13,807 nucleotides of DNA from an uncultured Mucispirillum sp. (GTDB lineage: Bacteria; Chrysiogenota; Deferribacteres; Deferribacterales; Mucispirillaceae): the NCBI GenBank assembly GCA_945929285.1, contig CAMEOC010000003.1, positions 1 through 13,807 on the forward strand, given 5' to 3'. Positions within the stretch are counted from its first letter, which is position 1. Each line of letters begins with the position of its first letter. The position numbers were made by a program, and so were the translations under genes. Shown here one piece after another: positions 1 through 8,351 of this stretch. Below the pieces are notes generated by a model that was given only the letters and a program-made list of their open reading frames with translations, ran no database searches and was not told where the DNA came from.

Positions 1-1664
1 AATTTTCTTACTTCATCTGCAACCACTGCAAAGCCTCTGCCGTGTTCGCCAGCTCTTGCTGCTTCAATTGCTGCATTTAATGCCAGTAAGTTTGTTTGGT
101 CTGCTATTTCAGATATAACAGTTAATACATTTTTAATATCTTCAGCTTCCCTTACAAGCTCATTTATATCATTTGCTATATCTTCTTCTGCTTTACTTTC
201 TTTTTCTACTTCCTGGCTTAAAGTTACAATCATTTGCTGCATATTTTCAAGTTCACCGTGAGCCACATTCATTAAATCCATAGTTTTTTGTGATTCTGCT
301 ATGTTATCTTCTGAAATATGGCCTATTTCTGAACCTATACTAATATTGCTGTGGGCTAGCTGTTCGCTATTTGAAAGTGTATTTGTAACACTGCTTGAAG
401 CATCCACAAGTTTTGAAGCAATTGTCATATTTGCTTCGCTTTGGCTTTGCAGCTGCACCATAATAGCTTTAATAATATGCACAAACTCTGTAATAGAAAC
501 TGCAATATTGCCTATTTCATCTTTAGAGGCAAGGCTTATATCTTTTGATAAATCTTTATTTTGTGCCAGGTCTGAAAGGTATTGTTTAATTCTATCTATT
601 CTAATAATTAAATCTGATGCTATAATCAATGCAAATATAATATTAAAAACCATACCTAAAATAAAAAATGCCACAATATAAGTCATTTTAAACTTAGCAT
701 TAGCAATATTGGCATCTAATGTTTCAGATACAAGAGATGCAATAATTTCTTCAATAATTTGCAGGTCATTAATTTTTGAAGTAATATCTGAAAACCAATT
801 GTCTGCTTTATTGTTAAAATCGCATGTTACAGCATTATCTATAATATCTTTTCTGTATGAATCAATTAGCTCTGTATAGGACTCAGTTGTAATTTCATAG
901 TTTTCAATAATTGCTACTGCTGTTGCATTATTTTTTGGAAGTTGCCCAAAAAATAAATCTAAATAAACATTTTGTTTTGCAATAACAGATATAAAATTAT
1001 TATAAGCGACTTTGTTGAACTCTTTTGAACGCAAAAGCACATTGCCATTTGCCCGCTCTATACCTGCATTTTCTTTTGCATACATAAAGTTAGTGTAACC
1101 ACTTAAAATTTTTGTAATATTATTATCAGGGCTAACATTTGATGCAACTTGAACTGTATCAATCAGTAACGATATAGCTTCTGTATAATAATCTATAACA
1201 TCTTTATTCATTACTTGAAAACTATCTACTTTGCCCCTAAATTCGCCAATTTTATTTAGCTGCTCTACAGCTTTATAAACTTGGTCAACATATGCCTTAT
1301 CATACCTCTCTATAACAATATTTTCTATATCATTTTTAAATTCTTCTATATACCCGTCTGTAGTAATACGCTGCTCATCAATGGTATATTTCGTATCTTG
1401 ACTACGGTCTGTAACATATCCAGCAGAAAGCCCCCTTTCTAACTGTAATTGGTGAGATAAAAATGATACATTAACAGATAAATCTATCATATCCTTAAGC
1501 TCTGTATTTGCATGCATGTATGTATATGTATCATAAAATGTAAAAGAGAAAAAAGCGACTATACCGATTGCCGGGAAAAACACTAAAAGGATTATTTTGA
1601 CTTTTATGCTGATATTACGAACTAGAGTAAAAAACCAGCCAAACATCTTACGAAAGAATTTCAT
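1..1664 (-). CDS. Methyl-accepting chemotaxis protein with NIT (nitrate/nitrite-sensing) domain, 3' end outside window
   Basis: Inner-membrane chemoreceptor that should signal to CheA/CheW; 554 codons are visible and the C-terminus runs off the left edge. I translated it directly from the minus strand. A first membrane helix lies at about residues 22-43. The periplasmic part (about 44-325) has two NIT-like signatures, [14 protein letters not shown] at 71-84 and an AGIERANGN stretch near 200-208. A second helix spans about 328-349, followed by a HAMP-like segment ending in DEIGNI (382-387). The highly conserved hairpin tip of MCPs is at about 520-554 ([19 protein letters not shown]). The start is ATG at 1664, preceded by AGGAGG at 1669-1674. 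NIT domains are known to respond to nitrate or nitrite; the ligand here is inferred. MCP identity is certain, NIT assignment good. Confidence 0.93.
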   Translation of the reverse strand, partial: MKFFRKMFGWFFTLVRNISIKVKIILLVFFPAIGIVAFFSFTFYDTYTYMHANTELKDMIDLSVNVSFLSHQLQLERGLSAGYVTDRSQDTKYTIDEQRITTDGYIEEFKNDIENIVIERYDKAYVDQVYKAVEQLNKIGEFRGKVDSFQVMNKDVIDYYTEAISLLIDTVQVASNVSPDNNITKILSGYTNFMYAKENAGIERANGNVLLRSKEFNKVAYNNFISVIAKQNVYLDLFFGQLPKNNATAVAIIENYEITTESYTELIDSYRKDIIDNAVTCDFNNKADNWFSDITSKINDLQIIEEIIASLVSETLDANIANAKFKMTYIVAFFILGMVFNIIFALIIASDLIIRIDRIKQYLSDLAQNKDLSKDISLASKDEIGNIAVSITEFVHIIKAIMVQLQSQSEANMTIASKLVDASSSVTNTLSNSEQLAHSNISIGSEIGHISEDNIAESQKTMDLMNVAHGELENMQQMIVTLSQEVEKESKAEEDIANDINELVREAEDIKNVLTVISEIADQTNLLALNAAIEAARAGEHGRGFAVVADEVRK

Positions 1665-1689
1665 ATGGCCTCCTACACTTTACTATGAT

Positions 1690-1717
1690 ATAATAACACA
1701 TTTAAAAAATATGTCTA
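1690..1717 (-). promoter_or_regulatory. Putative sigma70-type promoter of the chemoreceptor gene
   Basis: Read on the minus strand, TAGACA (1712-1717) and TATTAT (1690-1695) are separated by 16 bp. Each differs from the sigma70 consensus by one base. The start codon follows about 25 bases downstream of the -10 element, with AGGAGG in between. I saw no FliA (sigma28) promoter here. In such AT-rich DNA chance matches are common. Confidence 0.45.
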
Positions 1718-1913
1718 CTATTTTTTTTATTTTTAAAAAATGTTTTTTGGTATTGTTGCAATATTTTCTTTTAATATCAATGATTTATAATCAGCAATAA
1801 TTATCATATTAACTTTTATACTTTATCATATTTACTAATATCAATATTCTATTATATAAATAATTATATTAAGATAATTTTTATCTTCATATAATTTTAT
1901 TTAATAAAAAAAT

Positions 1914-1941
1914 AACCCTTTAAATATTTATTTAAAGGGTT
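1914..1941 (-). terminator. Rho-independent terminator of the gatCAB operon
   Basis: A perfect 12-bp inverted repeat (AACCCTTTAAAT / ATTTAAAGGGTT) with a 4-base loop. On the minus strand it is followed by a T-rich tract, in plus-strand positions 1901-1913. It starts 27 bases after the gatB stop, exactly where the end of a gatC-gatA-gatB transcript is expected. Confidence 0.85.
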
Positions 1942-1968
1942 AGTAATTATTATAAAATCATATAAATT

Positions 1969-3435
1969 TTAGCTTAATTTATCTTTTAAAAGCTTATTAA
2001 TAACAGCAGGGTTTGCTTTACCTTGAGTAGCTTTCATAACCTGCCCTACAAAAAAGCCAAAAAGTTTTTCTTTACCAGCTTTATATTCTTCTACATTTTT
2101 AGGGTTATCTGCAATTATTTTATCAATAATTTTTTCTATTTCCCCAGTATCTGAAACTTGTTTTAAGCCTTTTTCTTCAATAATAGCTTCCGGCTCTTTA
2201 TCTGTTTCTTCAATCATTGGTAAAAGCTCTTTTGCAATGCGTAAACCTATTGTGCCGTCTTCTACTAAAGCTGTAATTCTGCCTAAACGGGAAGCTGTAG
2301 TTTTAAGCTCATATATATTTTCTATTTGGTTTTCGCTCATATAAGCTGCCAATTCAACTAATATAAGGTTAGCCGTTTTTTTGCCGTCGCTGCCTTTTTC
2401 TTTCATAGCTTCTTCAAAGTAATTGGCAACAGTTTTTTCAGCAGCCAGCCTTTTTGCCTCATCATCAGATATTTTATATGTCTGCACAAAGCGTAAAGCT
2501 TTTTCTTCCGGCATTTCAGGCATACTATTGTTAACCTTTTCTAAAAGCTCATCACTTACCACTAAAGGAAAAGCTAAATCTGGGTCTGGAAAATACCTGT
2601 AATCATTGGCATTTTCTTTTCCTCTCATACTTCTAGTTTCTTTTTTATTGGCATTAAAAAGCCTTGTTTCTTGATAGATTTCTTCTCCATTATCATAAGC
2701 ATCTACATGCCTGTTTGCTTCATATTCAATGGCCTGCATTAAATACCTTATAGAGTTTACATTTTTTATTTCACACCTTGTGCGAAGCTCTTTTGAGCCA
2801 ACAGGGCGAACAGATACATTGGCATCGCACCTCATGGAGCCTTCATTCATATTGCCGTCGCATGTTTCTAAATACCTAACAATACTTCTTAATTTTGTAA
2901 GGTATGCACCTGCTTCATAAGGGGAGCTCATATCTGGTTTTGAAACTATTTCCATTAATGCAACACCAGAACGGTTTAAATCTATACAGCTTTTACCAGG
3001 CAGCATATCGTGTATTGATTTACCTGCATCCTGCTCTAAGTGCAGCCTTTCTATACCCACTCTTTTTGTGCTGCCGTCTTCTAATTCAATATCTAAATAG
3101 CCTTCCCCAACAATAGGTTTATCATACTGGCTTATTTGGTAGCCTTGAGGTAAATCAGCATAAAAATAGTTTTTTCTAGCAAAAACAGATTTTTGGTTTA
3201 TTTTTGCATTGAGCCCAAGGCCAGTTTTTACAGCCTGTTCCACACAAAATTTATTTACCACAGGAAGCATACCAGGAAAACCTGCATCTATAAAAGCCAC
3301 ATGGTCATTGGGTGTGCCGCCGCTTTCTGCAGAAGCACTAGAAAATAATTTTGCTTTAGATATTACCTGGCAGTGAACTTCTAACCCTATTACAACTTCA
3401 TAATCACATGTTCTTCCTTTTATTATATAGCTCAT
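1969..3435 (-). CDS. gatB: Asp-tRNA(Asn)/Glu-tRNA(Gln) amidotransferase subunit B
   Basis: Kinase/transferase subunit of the GatCAB complex. It phosphorylates the misacylated Glu-tRNA(Gln) or Asp-tRNA(Asn) and converts it to the amide using ammonia channelled from GatA. The protein is 488 aa, a normal length. The N-terminus has the family signature YEVVIGLEVHCQV, the middle has the conserved YRYFPDPDL, and the C-terminus (GFFVGQVMKATQGKANP region) is the tRNA-binding YqeY-like tail. I chose ATG at 3435 because GGAG lies 9 bases upstream and the codon overlaps the gatA stop as TAATG. A longer frame exists only from a TTG five codons earlier. It is the last gene of the operon, followed by a hairpin terminator. 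Confidence 0.96.
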   Translation of the reverse strand: MSYIIKGRTCDYEVVIGLEVHCQVISKAKLFSSASAESGGTPNDHVAFIDAGFPGMLPVVNKFCVEQAVKTGLGLNAKINQKSVFARKNYFYADLPQGYQISQYDKPIVGEGYLDIELEDGSTKRVGIERLHLEQDAGKSIHDMLPGKSCIDLNRSGVALMEIVSKPDMSSPYEAGAYLTKLRSIVRYLETCDGNMNEGSMRCDANVSVRPVGSKELRTRCEIKNVNSIRYLMQAIEYEANRHVDAYDNGEEIYQETRLFNANKKETRSMRGKENANDYRYFPDPDLAFPLVVSDELLEKVNNSMPEMPEEKALRFVQTYKISDDEAKRLAAEKTVANYFEEAMKEKGSDGKKTANLILVELAAYMSENQIENIYELKTTASRLGRITALVEDGTIGLRIAKELLPMIEETDKEPEAIIEEKGLKQVSDTGEIEKIIDKIIADNPKNVEEYKAGKEKLFGFFVGQVMKATQGKANPAVINKLLKDKLS

Positions 3436-4895
3436 TACTTTCTGCTCCAACTGTTATTTTGTTCTAAAACATAAGCACTTTTGAAAAGTGTTTCCTCATC
3501 AAAATCTCTGCCTATTAACTGCATACCAATAGGAAGTGAATTTTCTGCTTTTTTGACAGGCACAGAAATGGCTGGCAGTTTTGCTAAGTTTACAGGCACA
3601 GTAAATACATCCTGCAGGTAGTTTGTTACAGGGTCAAATGATTTACTTTCTTCTATGGTAAATGCTGTGGTTGGTGCAACTGGTGTTAAGATAGTATCCA
3701 CTTCTTTAAAAGCATTTATATAGTCTTGCCTGATTAATTTACGCACATTTAAAGCTTTTAAATAGTAAGCATCGTAATACCCTGCTGAAAGCACATAAGT
3801 GCCTATCATTATTCTTCTTTTAACTTCTGCCCCAAAGCCTGCACTTCTTGAGTTTTCATACATTTCATCTAATGATGCACCATCTACCCTTAAGCCAAAG
3901 CGAAGGCCGTCATACCTTGCTAAATTTGATGATGCTTCTGCTGGAGCAATTATATAGTATGTAGCAAGGGCATATTTTATATTAGGAAGTGATATTTCTT
4001 TTATTTCTGCCCCATTTGCTTTTAATATTTCCATACTTTCATTATAAGCTGCTGCAATTTCAGAGTTTCAGTCCCCATTTAAAAATTCTTTTACAACACC
4101 TACTTTTAAGCCTTTTACACCAGATTTTAGTGATGCGGTAAAATTAGGCACTGCAATATTGGCGCTGGTGGAATCAAGCTCATCAAAACCTGCCATTTTT
4201 TCAAGCATAATCGCAGCATCTTCCACTGTTTTTGTCATAGGCCCTGCCTGGTCAAGAGATGAAGCATAGGCAATTATACCATAGCGGGAGCATCTGCCGT
4301 AAGTTGGTTTTATACCTACAATACCGCAAAAAGCTGCAGGCTGCCTTATGGAGCCACCTGTATCTGTTCCTGTTGCCCCTGCACACATAGAAGCAGCAAC
4401 AGCAGTAGCTGAGCCACCTGATGAGCCACCTGTAACAACTTCTTTACCATCTGCCCTTTTTATTGGGTTTACAGCCTGGCCAAAATAGCTGGTTAAGTTT
4501 GCACCACCCATGGCAGATTCATCAAGATTTGTTTTACCAATAAATATACTGCCTGCATCTAAAAGGTTTTGAGTAACAGTAGATTCATAAGGCGGTATAA
4601 AGTTTTCTAATATTTTGCTGGCAGCTGTTGTTCTTATATCTTTAGTGCAAAATAAGTCTTTTATACCTAAAGGAACGCCGTCAAGCATAGATAACCTTTT
4701 GCCTTCTGCTATTCTTTTATCACTTTCTAATGCTTTACTTAAAGCATATTCGCTTGTTTCTGTAATATAAGCATTATAATTTCTGCCCTGTTGCATTTTT
4801 TCAATGTAAGCTTTTACAACTTCTGTTGAAGAAAATTCTTTATTATCAAAGCCTTGGGAAAGCTCTGCAATGGTTTTACTTGTTAAATCTGCCAT
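3435..4895 (-). CDS. gatA: Asp-tRNA(Asn)/Glu-tRNA(Gln) amidotransferase subunit A, interrupted by one in-frame TGA
   Basis: Amidase-signature glutaminase of GatCAB, which frees ammonia from glutamine for GatB. The frame is continuous from ATG 4895 to TAA 3435 except for TGA at 4068-4070 (codon 276), so the full product would be 486 aa, the usual GatA length. The catalytic Ser-cisSer-Lys triad is intact in the first part: K79 (GVPLGIKD), S158 (GGSSGGS) and S182 ([10 protein letters not shown]). The second part carries [17 protein letters not shown] and the normal C-terminus. The TGA sits in the loop before helix [19 protein letters not shown], where relatives I recall carry a hydrophobic residue. 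No frameshift is involved. Without readthrough the cell would make a 275-aa fragment, and a 199-aa fragment only if ATG 4034 is used, though its ribosome-binding site is weak. It could be a pseudogene, a sequencing error or a readthrough gene. Confidence 0.9.
4068..4070 (-). other. In-frame TGA codon inside gatA
   Basis: Reading on the minus strand, codons run GGG GAC TGA AAC TCT GAA in one uninterrupted GatA frame. The eleven codons after TGA ([11 protein letters not shown]) and all later ones are recognisably GatA. One base change from TGG or TTA would explain it. I see no hairpin immediately downstream that would suggest a selenocysteine element. Confidence 0.95.
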
Positions 4896-5173
4896 TATTC
4901 CACCACCTTTGGCACTGTAAAGTAATGCTCGTAGCTTTCTGGAGCATTTTTCATTAAATCTTCTGATAGATTACTTATTTTAACTTCATCTTCCCTTTGC
5001 CTTAGCTCCATAGCCTCATCTTCTAAATTATCCACAGAGGAAGTATCGGCAGACTGAAGTATATCCATCCATTTTAAAATATCGTTCATATCTTTTGTAA
5101 TACCTTCCACACTGCCTTCATCAAATTTCAGGCGTGCAAGTTTTGCAATGTGATTAATCTCTTTACTATCCAT
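4895..5173 (-). CDS. gatC: Asp-tRNA(Asn)/Glu-tRNA(Gln) amidotransferase subunit C
   Basis: Small subunit that wraps around GatA and GatB and stabilises the complex; 92 aa, typical of the family (about 95). It begins with the expected helix HIAKLARLKF near residues 7-16. It has a second helix containing MNDILKWMDILQ, and the conserved LRQREDEV stretch where GatC proteins have LREDEV. Start ATG 5173 has AAGGA six bases upstream. Its TAA stop shares one base with the gatA start (TAATG), implying translational coupling. It is the first gene of the gatC-gatA-gatB operon. Confidence 0.94.
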   Translation of the reverse strand: MDSKEINHIAKLARLKFDEGSVEGITKDMNDILKWMDILQSADTSSVDNLEDEAMELRQREDEVKISNLSEDLMKNAPESYEHYFTVPKVVE

Positions 5174-5202
5174 AACCAGTCCTTTTATTTTTTTAGCATA
5201 AT

Positions 5203-5231
5203 ATTATATACAAATTTTATTATAAATTAAA
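5203..5231 (-). promoter_or_regulatory. Putative promoter of the gatCAB operon
   Basis: On the minus strand a perfect TATAAT (5203-5208) lies 17 bp from a weak TTTAAT (5226-5231), about 30 bases before the gatC start. The 66-base gap to the upstream aldehyde dehydrogenase gene is wide enough for separate transcription, and I see no clear terminator there, so read-through from that gene is also possible. Confidence 0.45.
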
Positions 5232-5239
5232 GAGTGAAT

Positions 5240-6604
5240 TTATTTATAAAACCAAAATCTTATAATTTTTTCTTTATCCTTTTTAGGAAAAAACCTTAAC
5301 TTATTATCAAAAAAAGAATATTTTTTATATACATGTTTTTGATGAGAAAAGGTTTCAAAGCTATATTTACCATGGTATGCACCCATTCCGCTGGCACCTA
5401 CACCACCAAATGGAGCATTGGAGTTTGTTATATGTATTAAAGCATCGTTTATTGCCCCGCCACCAAAGGAAACATTGCTTATAACCTTTTCTTCCATATT
5501 TTTATCTCTTGTAAAAAGGTATAGTGCCAGTGGCTTATCTTTATATTTTAAATCTTTTATAACATCATCTATATTTGTATATTCTATAATAGGTAAAATT
5601 GGTGCAAAAATTTCTTCCTGCATAACTTTATCATTATATGTTACATTATCTAAAATAGTAAAATCAATTTTTAATGCAGGCACATCTACTACTCCACCAA
5701 AAACTGTTTTTGAGCCGTCTAATAATTTTACTGCCCTTTCAAAATGCTTTTTAGATATTATTTTAGGAAAATCTTCATGTTCTGAAGTGTGTGCCCCATA
5801 TACTAAAGAACATTCTGCAATTAAAGCACTTATTAATTCTTTTTTAACTCTAGAGTGGCATAATATATAGTCTGGAGCAACACAAGTTTGGCCTGCATTT
5901 AAAGCTTTTGCCCATACTATTTTTTTTGCAGTATCTTTTATATCTGCAGTGTAATCTATAATACACGGGCTTTTACCACCTAACTCTAATGTAACAGGGG
6001 TTAAGTTTGCACTGGCTGATTTCATTACTATTTTACCTACATTTTGGTTGCCTGTAAAAAATATATAATCATATTTTTCCAGCAAAAGTGCAGCTCCAGT
6101 TACAGCATCACCTCGCACTGCTTTTATATAGTTGCTATCAAATGTTTCATTAATAAGTTTTGCTAAAATTCTAGAAGTATTTTCTGAAAATTCTGAAAGT
6201 TTTACAACAGCACAGTTACCTGCTGCAATGGCAGCAATTAATGGGGAAAGAGTTAGCTGCACAAGGTAATTCCAAGGGGAAATAATAAGCACAACACCAT
6301 AAGGCTCACTGTAAAGCCTGCTTTTTCCAGGCATTAATGTAAGGGGAACTTTTATTTTTTTTGCTTTTGTAAGCTTTTTAAGGTTTTTAATGTAGTAATT
6401 TATTTCTTCCTGCACAATACCTGTTTCTGTCATAACTGCTTCAAAGGAAGATTTATTCAAATCATCATATAAAGCCTGTATTATCTCATTATCATAAGCT
6501 AATAATGCTTTTTTTAAAGCTTTTAACTGTTTTAATCTAAATTTTATACTTTTTGTTTCGCCATATAAAAAATATTCTCTAATTGGTTCTGCTATTTCTC
6601 TCAT
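5240..6604 (-). CDS. NAD(P)-dependent aldehyde dehydrogenase, ALDH3-type
   Basis: Oxidises aldehydes to carboxylic acids with NAD(P). At 454 aa it has the short length of the class 3 / fatty-aldehyde / coniferyl-aldehyde group rather than the roughly 490 aa of other ALDHs. The catalytic residues are all present: N112 in SPWNYL, K135 in VVKLSE, E207 in TLELGGKSPC and nucleophile C241 in NAGQTCVAPDY. The late conserved EEIFAPILP and NAPFGGVGASGMGAYHGK segments follow. The C-terminus is basic and aromatic (KKDKEKIIRFWFYK); this could touch the membrane, but it is not a clear transmembrane helix. Start ATG 6604 has AAGGGG upstream. It appears to be a single-gene unit with its own promoter. The substrate cannot be told from sequence or neighbours. 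Confidence 0.9.
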   Translation of the reverse strand: MREIAEPIREYFLYGETKSIKFRLKQLKALKKALLAYDNEIIQALYDDLNKSSFEAVMTETGIVQEEINYYIKNLKKLTKAKKIKVPLTLMPGKSRLYSEPYGVVLIISPWNYLVQLTLSPLIAAIAAGNCAVVKLSEFSENTSRILAKLINETFDSNYIKAVRGDAVTGAALLLEKYDYIFFTGNQNVGKIVMKSASANLTPVTLELGGKSPCIIDYTADIKDTAKKIVWAKALNAGQTCVAPDYILCHSRVKKELISALIAECSLVYGAHTSEHEDFPKIISKKHFERAVKLLDGSKTVFGGVVDVPALKIDFTILDNVTYNDKVMQEEIFAPILPIIEYTNIDDVIKDLKYKDKPLALYLFTRDKNMEEKVISNVSFGGGAINDALIHITNSNAPFGGVGASGMGAYHGKYSFETFSHQKHVYKKYSFFDNKLRFFPKKDKEKIIRFWFYK

Positions 6605-6636
6605 TAATATATACCCCTTTATATACTAGATGAAGC

Positions 6637-6665
6637 ATTATAAAAGAATATATATAAATAATCAA
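6637..6665 (-). promoter_or_regulatory. Putative promoter of the aldehyde dehydrogenase gene
   Basis: On the minus strand TTGATT (6660-6665) and a perfect TATAAT (6637-6642) are 17 bp apart, with the start codon about 30 bases downstream. The -35 element abuts the T-tract of the preceding gene's terminator, a compact gene-to-gene junction. Confidence 0.6.
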
Positions 6666-6672
6666 ATAAAAA

Positions 6673-6705
6673 ATGCCTCTATTATATTAAGGATAATAAG
6701 GGCAT
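6673..6705 (-). terminator. Terminator of the TDT/SLAC1 transporter gene
   Basis: A 13-bp stem (plus-strand arms 6673-6685 and 6693-6705) with one mismatch and one wobble pair and a 7-base loop. On the minus strand it is followed directly by a run of T residues (plus-strand 6665-6672 is A-rich). It lies 23 bases after the transporter stop codon. Confidence 0.75.
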
Positions 6706-6728
6706 TAAAGGTATATTAATAATTATAT

Positions 6729-7709
6729 TTATTCATCAACACATATTTCTTTTTTAGCTATTGCCATAAGTGTTCTAATTAAAACAACCAGCACTAAAAT
6801 AGTTGTCATTATTAATGAAACAATGGATAAATACTCGTAAAATGTGTAAACATAGTCTGTTTTTTCATAAGCTGTAATTAAAGCCATAGTTAAAGCCGCC
6901 ATTGGAAATGTGAAAGCCCACCAGGATATGAAAAATTTTAATTTATAAAAGTTTTTAATTAAAGCAAGTAATATTAAGCCAAAAACCAGTGCCACATTAA
7001 GTAAAAGTGATGCAAAAAAATCATAATGGCCTGTAAGTTTTATATAGCTTAACATCCCAACAGAAGGCGGTGCGATAAATATAGCTAAAGTTGGTAAAAA
7101 TTTCTGCACAAGCATACCGTGGAAAATTATTCTGTTAAATAATATGGCTGTTAAAATTATCCAGAAAAATATACCAAGGGAGAAAAAGAAATTTAAAAGG
7201 GCAGCATCTGCAAAGCCTTCCCCAGCAATAGGTATAATAATATTACCAACCACAGGTATAAACCAGGCAGGATTTGAGTGAGCCATTTCTATATTTTTAT
7301 TAAGCCAGTATGTAATAGCATAAAAAGTAAAAAATGTCTGCAAGCCTGTGCCTATTATAAATAATGGGTAAGCCACAGATTTATTTTCATGAAATACAAC
7401 AGCTAAAAGCAGCATAGAAATAGAAATAGCTGCAAAAAAGTTTACCCGCACAGGGTGGGAAATCTCTTTTTTTACTTCTTTTGTGTAAGTGATTATTTTA
7501 ATAAGATATAATAAGCCTATAATAATTGCTAAAGCTGCAGTTATGTAAGATAATACTTGGTAAATGGAAGCTGGCAGCAGCAATATTTCATGGGCTTTTT
7601 TATATGCAAGAGTAATACCTGAAAACCCCATAATAACAGCAAACATCATTACAGGGAAAAACTTAAGTCTTGGTGTTTTTTCTGAAACTTCATTTGTTAC
7701 TTCGCTCAT
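6729..7709 (-). CDS. SLAC1/TehA (TDT) family anion channel or transporter
   Basis: Polytopic inner-membrane protein of 326 aa with about ten hydrophobic segments between residues 18 and 317. Family marks are FFPVMMFAVIMGFSGITLA at the first helix, NPAWFIPVVGNIIIP (146-160), FIAPPSVG (211-218) and WWAFTFPMAALTMAL (263-277). The family includes tellurite-resistance protein TehA, yeast malate permease Mae1 and plant SLAC1 anion channels; the substrate is probably a small anion or dicarboxylate, but the sequence does not say which. Start ATG 7709 follows a strong AGGAAGGA site. It is transcribed alone, divergently from the lipoprotein operon, and ends at a hairpin. There is no adjacent TehB methyltransferase, so a tellurite role has no support from context. 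Confidence 0.87.
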   Translation of the reverse strand: MSEVTNEVSEKTPRLKFFPVMMFAVIMGFSGITLAYKKAHEILLLPASIYQVLSYITAALAIIIGLLYLIKIITYTKEVKKEISHPVRVNFFAAISISMLLLAVVFHENKSVAYPLFIIGTGLQTFFTFYAITYWLNKNIEMAHSNPAWFIPVVGNIIIPIAGEGFADAALLNFFFSLGIFFWIILTAILFNRIIFHGMLVQKFLPTLAIFIAPPSVGMLSYIKLTGHYDFFASLLLNVALVFGLILLALIKNFYKLKFFISWWAFTFPMAALTMALITAYEKTDYVYTFYEYLSIVSLIMTTILVLVVLIRTLMAIAKKEICVDE

Positions 7710-7756
7710 AATATATTCCTTCCTCTTTTTTGTCTTAAAAAGACTTGATTTGTCTG

Positions 7757-7784
7757 AATATAATACTTTTTAATTTTTTTACAA
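7757..7784 (-). promoter_or_regulatory. Putative promoter of the TDT/SLAC1 transporter gene
   Basis: Minus-strand TTGTAA (7779-7784) and TATATT (7757-7762) with a 16-bp spacer, about 48 bases before the start codon. Both elements are imperfect and the surroundings are AT-rich. Confidence 0.4.
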
Positions 7785-7816
7785 GGGGAAATTTAAAAAA
7801 GTTGATAATGTTACTC

Positions 7817-7839
7817 TAATCAAGAATATATTTTGATTA
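7817..7839. repeat. Inverted repeat in the divergent promoter region
   Basis: TAATCAA (7817-7823) and TTGATTA (7833-7839) form a 7-bp inverted repeat separated by nine bases that include the palindrome AATATATT. It lies between the two divergent promoters, about 33 bases beyond the transporter -35 and about 58 bases before the lipoprotein -10. It could be an operator or chance symmetry in AT-rich DNA; no cognate regulator is encoded next to it. Confidence 0.3.
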
Positions 7840-7897
7840 AAATATTATTTCTAATAATTTATATTTGCATAACAAACTTCTTGACATTTTCCCCATG

Positions 7898-7903
7898 TAT
7901 AAT
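7898..7903 (+). promoter_or_regulatory. Putative -10 element of the lipoprotein operon
   Basis: A perfect TATAAT 27 bases before the first lipoprotein start. A perfect TTGACA sits at 7881-7886 but only 11 bp away, too close to serve as the -35 of this -10; the hexamer at the correct 17-bp distance (7875-7880) is poor. Transcription from here would leave a leader of about 20 bases that includes GGAGG. Confidence 0.4.
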
Positions 7904-7930
7904 AGCACAACTTAAAATTTGGAGGCTCAA

Positions 7931-8338
7931 ATGTTTTATAAGAAAATGTTTAATTATATTTTTATGTTTTTTAGTATTATCTTATTATCAAGTTGTGCAA
8001 CCCAAGTTGAAAATAACAACATAAATAGTAGTAACAAATTAACTGTGGCAAAAGTTCAAAAAGAAATTAAAATTGGAATGACTTCTTCTGATGTAGTGGA
8101 AATATTAGGAAGTCCAAACATAATAACAACTGATGCAAACAGAAGGGAAGTTTGGGTATATGATAAAATATCTACTGAAATTTCATATAACAATTCTTCC
8201 AGTGGAACATGGTTATTGTTATTTGGTGCATCACAAAATAAGCAATCTTCTTCAAGTCAAAGGACACTTACAATTATCATTAAATATGATGAAAAAGGAC
8301 CTGTAAGAGATTTTGCATATAGAACATCTTCATTTTAA
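7931..8338 (+). CDS. SmpA/OmlA (BamE-like) domain lipoprotein
   Basis: Small secreted lipoprotein of 135 aa. The N-terminal hydrophobic signal ends in lipobox LSSC with lipidated C22. A BamE-like fold follows: VQKEIKIGMTSSDVVEILGSP at 42-62 matches the SmpA/OmlA pattern of a helix with GMs..eV..lLGsP, then REVWVYDK (72-79). A short hydrophobic segment WLLLFGAS (94-101) precedes a C-terminal strand pattern TLTIIIKYDEKGPV. BamE assists outer-membrane protein assembly; many small lipoproteins share the fold without that role, so function is unproven. I chose ATG 7931 because GGAGG lies at 7921-7925; an earlier TTG at 7919 would put that site inside the gene. It is first of three same-strand lipoprotein genes, 13 bases ahead of the next. 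Confidence 0.82.
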   Translation: MFYKKMFNYIFMFFSIILLSSCATQVENNNINSSNKLTVAKVQKEIKIGMTSSDVVEILGSPNIITTDANRREVWVYDKISTEISYNNSSSGTWLLLFGASQNKQSSSSQRTLTIIIKYDEKGPVRDFAYRTSSF

Positions 8339-8351
8339 TTAAAGGTGTTGT

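Larger units (their letters stand above)
1665..1968. other. AT-rich intergenic region, 304 bases
   Basis: The gap separates the gatB stop from the upstream side of the chemoreceptor gene. It holds the chemoreceptor ribosome-binding site and promoter at one end and the gatB terminator hairpin at the other. The middle (about 1720-1910) is very A/T-rich. I see no supported gene or RNA in it; an apparent open frame at 1597-1800 on the plus strand partly overlaps the chemoreceptor and has no protein-like composition. Confidence 0.7.

Noticed and set aside
301..681. Plus-strand open frame over the chemoreceptor
   Set aside because: It is a shadow of the MCP coding strand. Other plus-strand frames inside gatB, the aldehyde dehydrogenase, the regulator and the PBP are rejected for the same reason.
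1720..1910. Small RNA or replication origin in the AT-rich gap
   Set aside because: I found no DnaA-box cluster, stable non-terminator hairpin or conserved RNA pattern, only low-complexity A/T sequence.
4034..4068. Frameshift or true gene fission in gatA
   Set aside because: Both parts are in the same frame and the eleven codons between TGA and the next ATG are still GatA-like. The internal ATG at 4034 has no convincing ribosome-binding site.
4068..4070. Genome-wide reassignment of TGA to Trp
   Set aside because: I count 21 Trp codons in the genes of this window and all are TGG. In such AT-rich DNA a TGA=Trp code would show many TGA Trp codons. A local readthrough or error is more likely.
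4030..4070. Selenocysteine at the gatA TGA
   Set aside because: GatA has no known Cys/Sec at this place, the catalytic triad is elsewhere, and no evident hairpin directly follows the TGA.
6729..7709. Tellurite-resistance operon
   Set aside because: The channel belongs to the family that includes TehA, but there is no tehB or other tellurite gene beside it.
7881..7903. TTGACA...TATAAT as a matched promoter pair
   Set aside because: Both hexamers are perfect but only 11 bp apart, far from the 16-18 bp needed, so they cannot be one sigma70 promoter.
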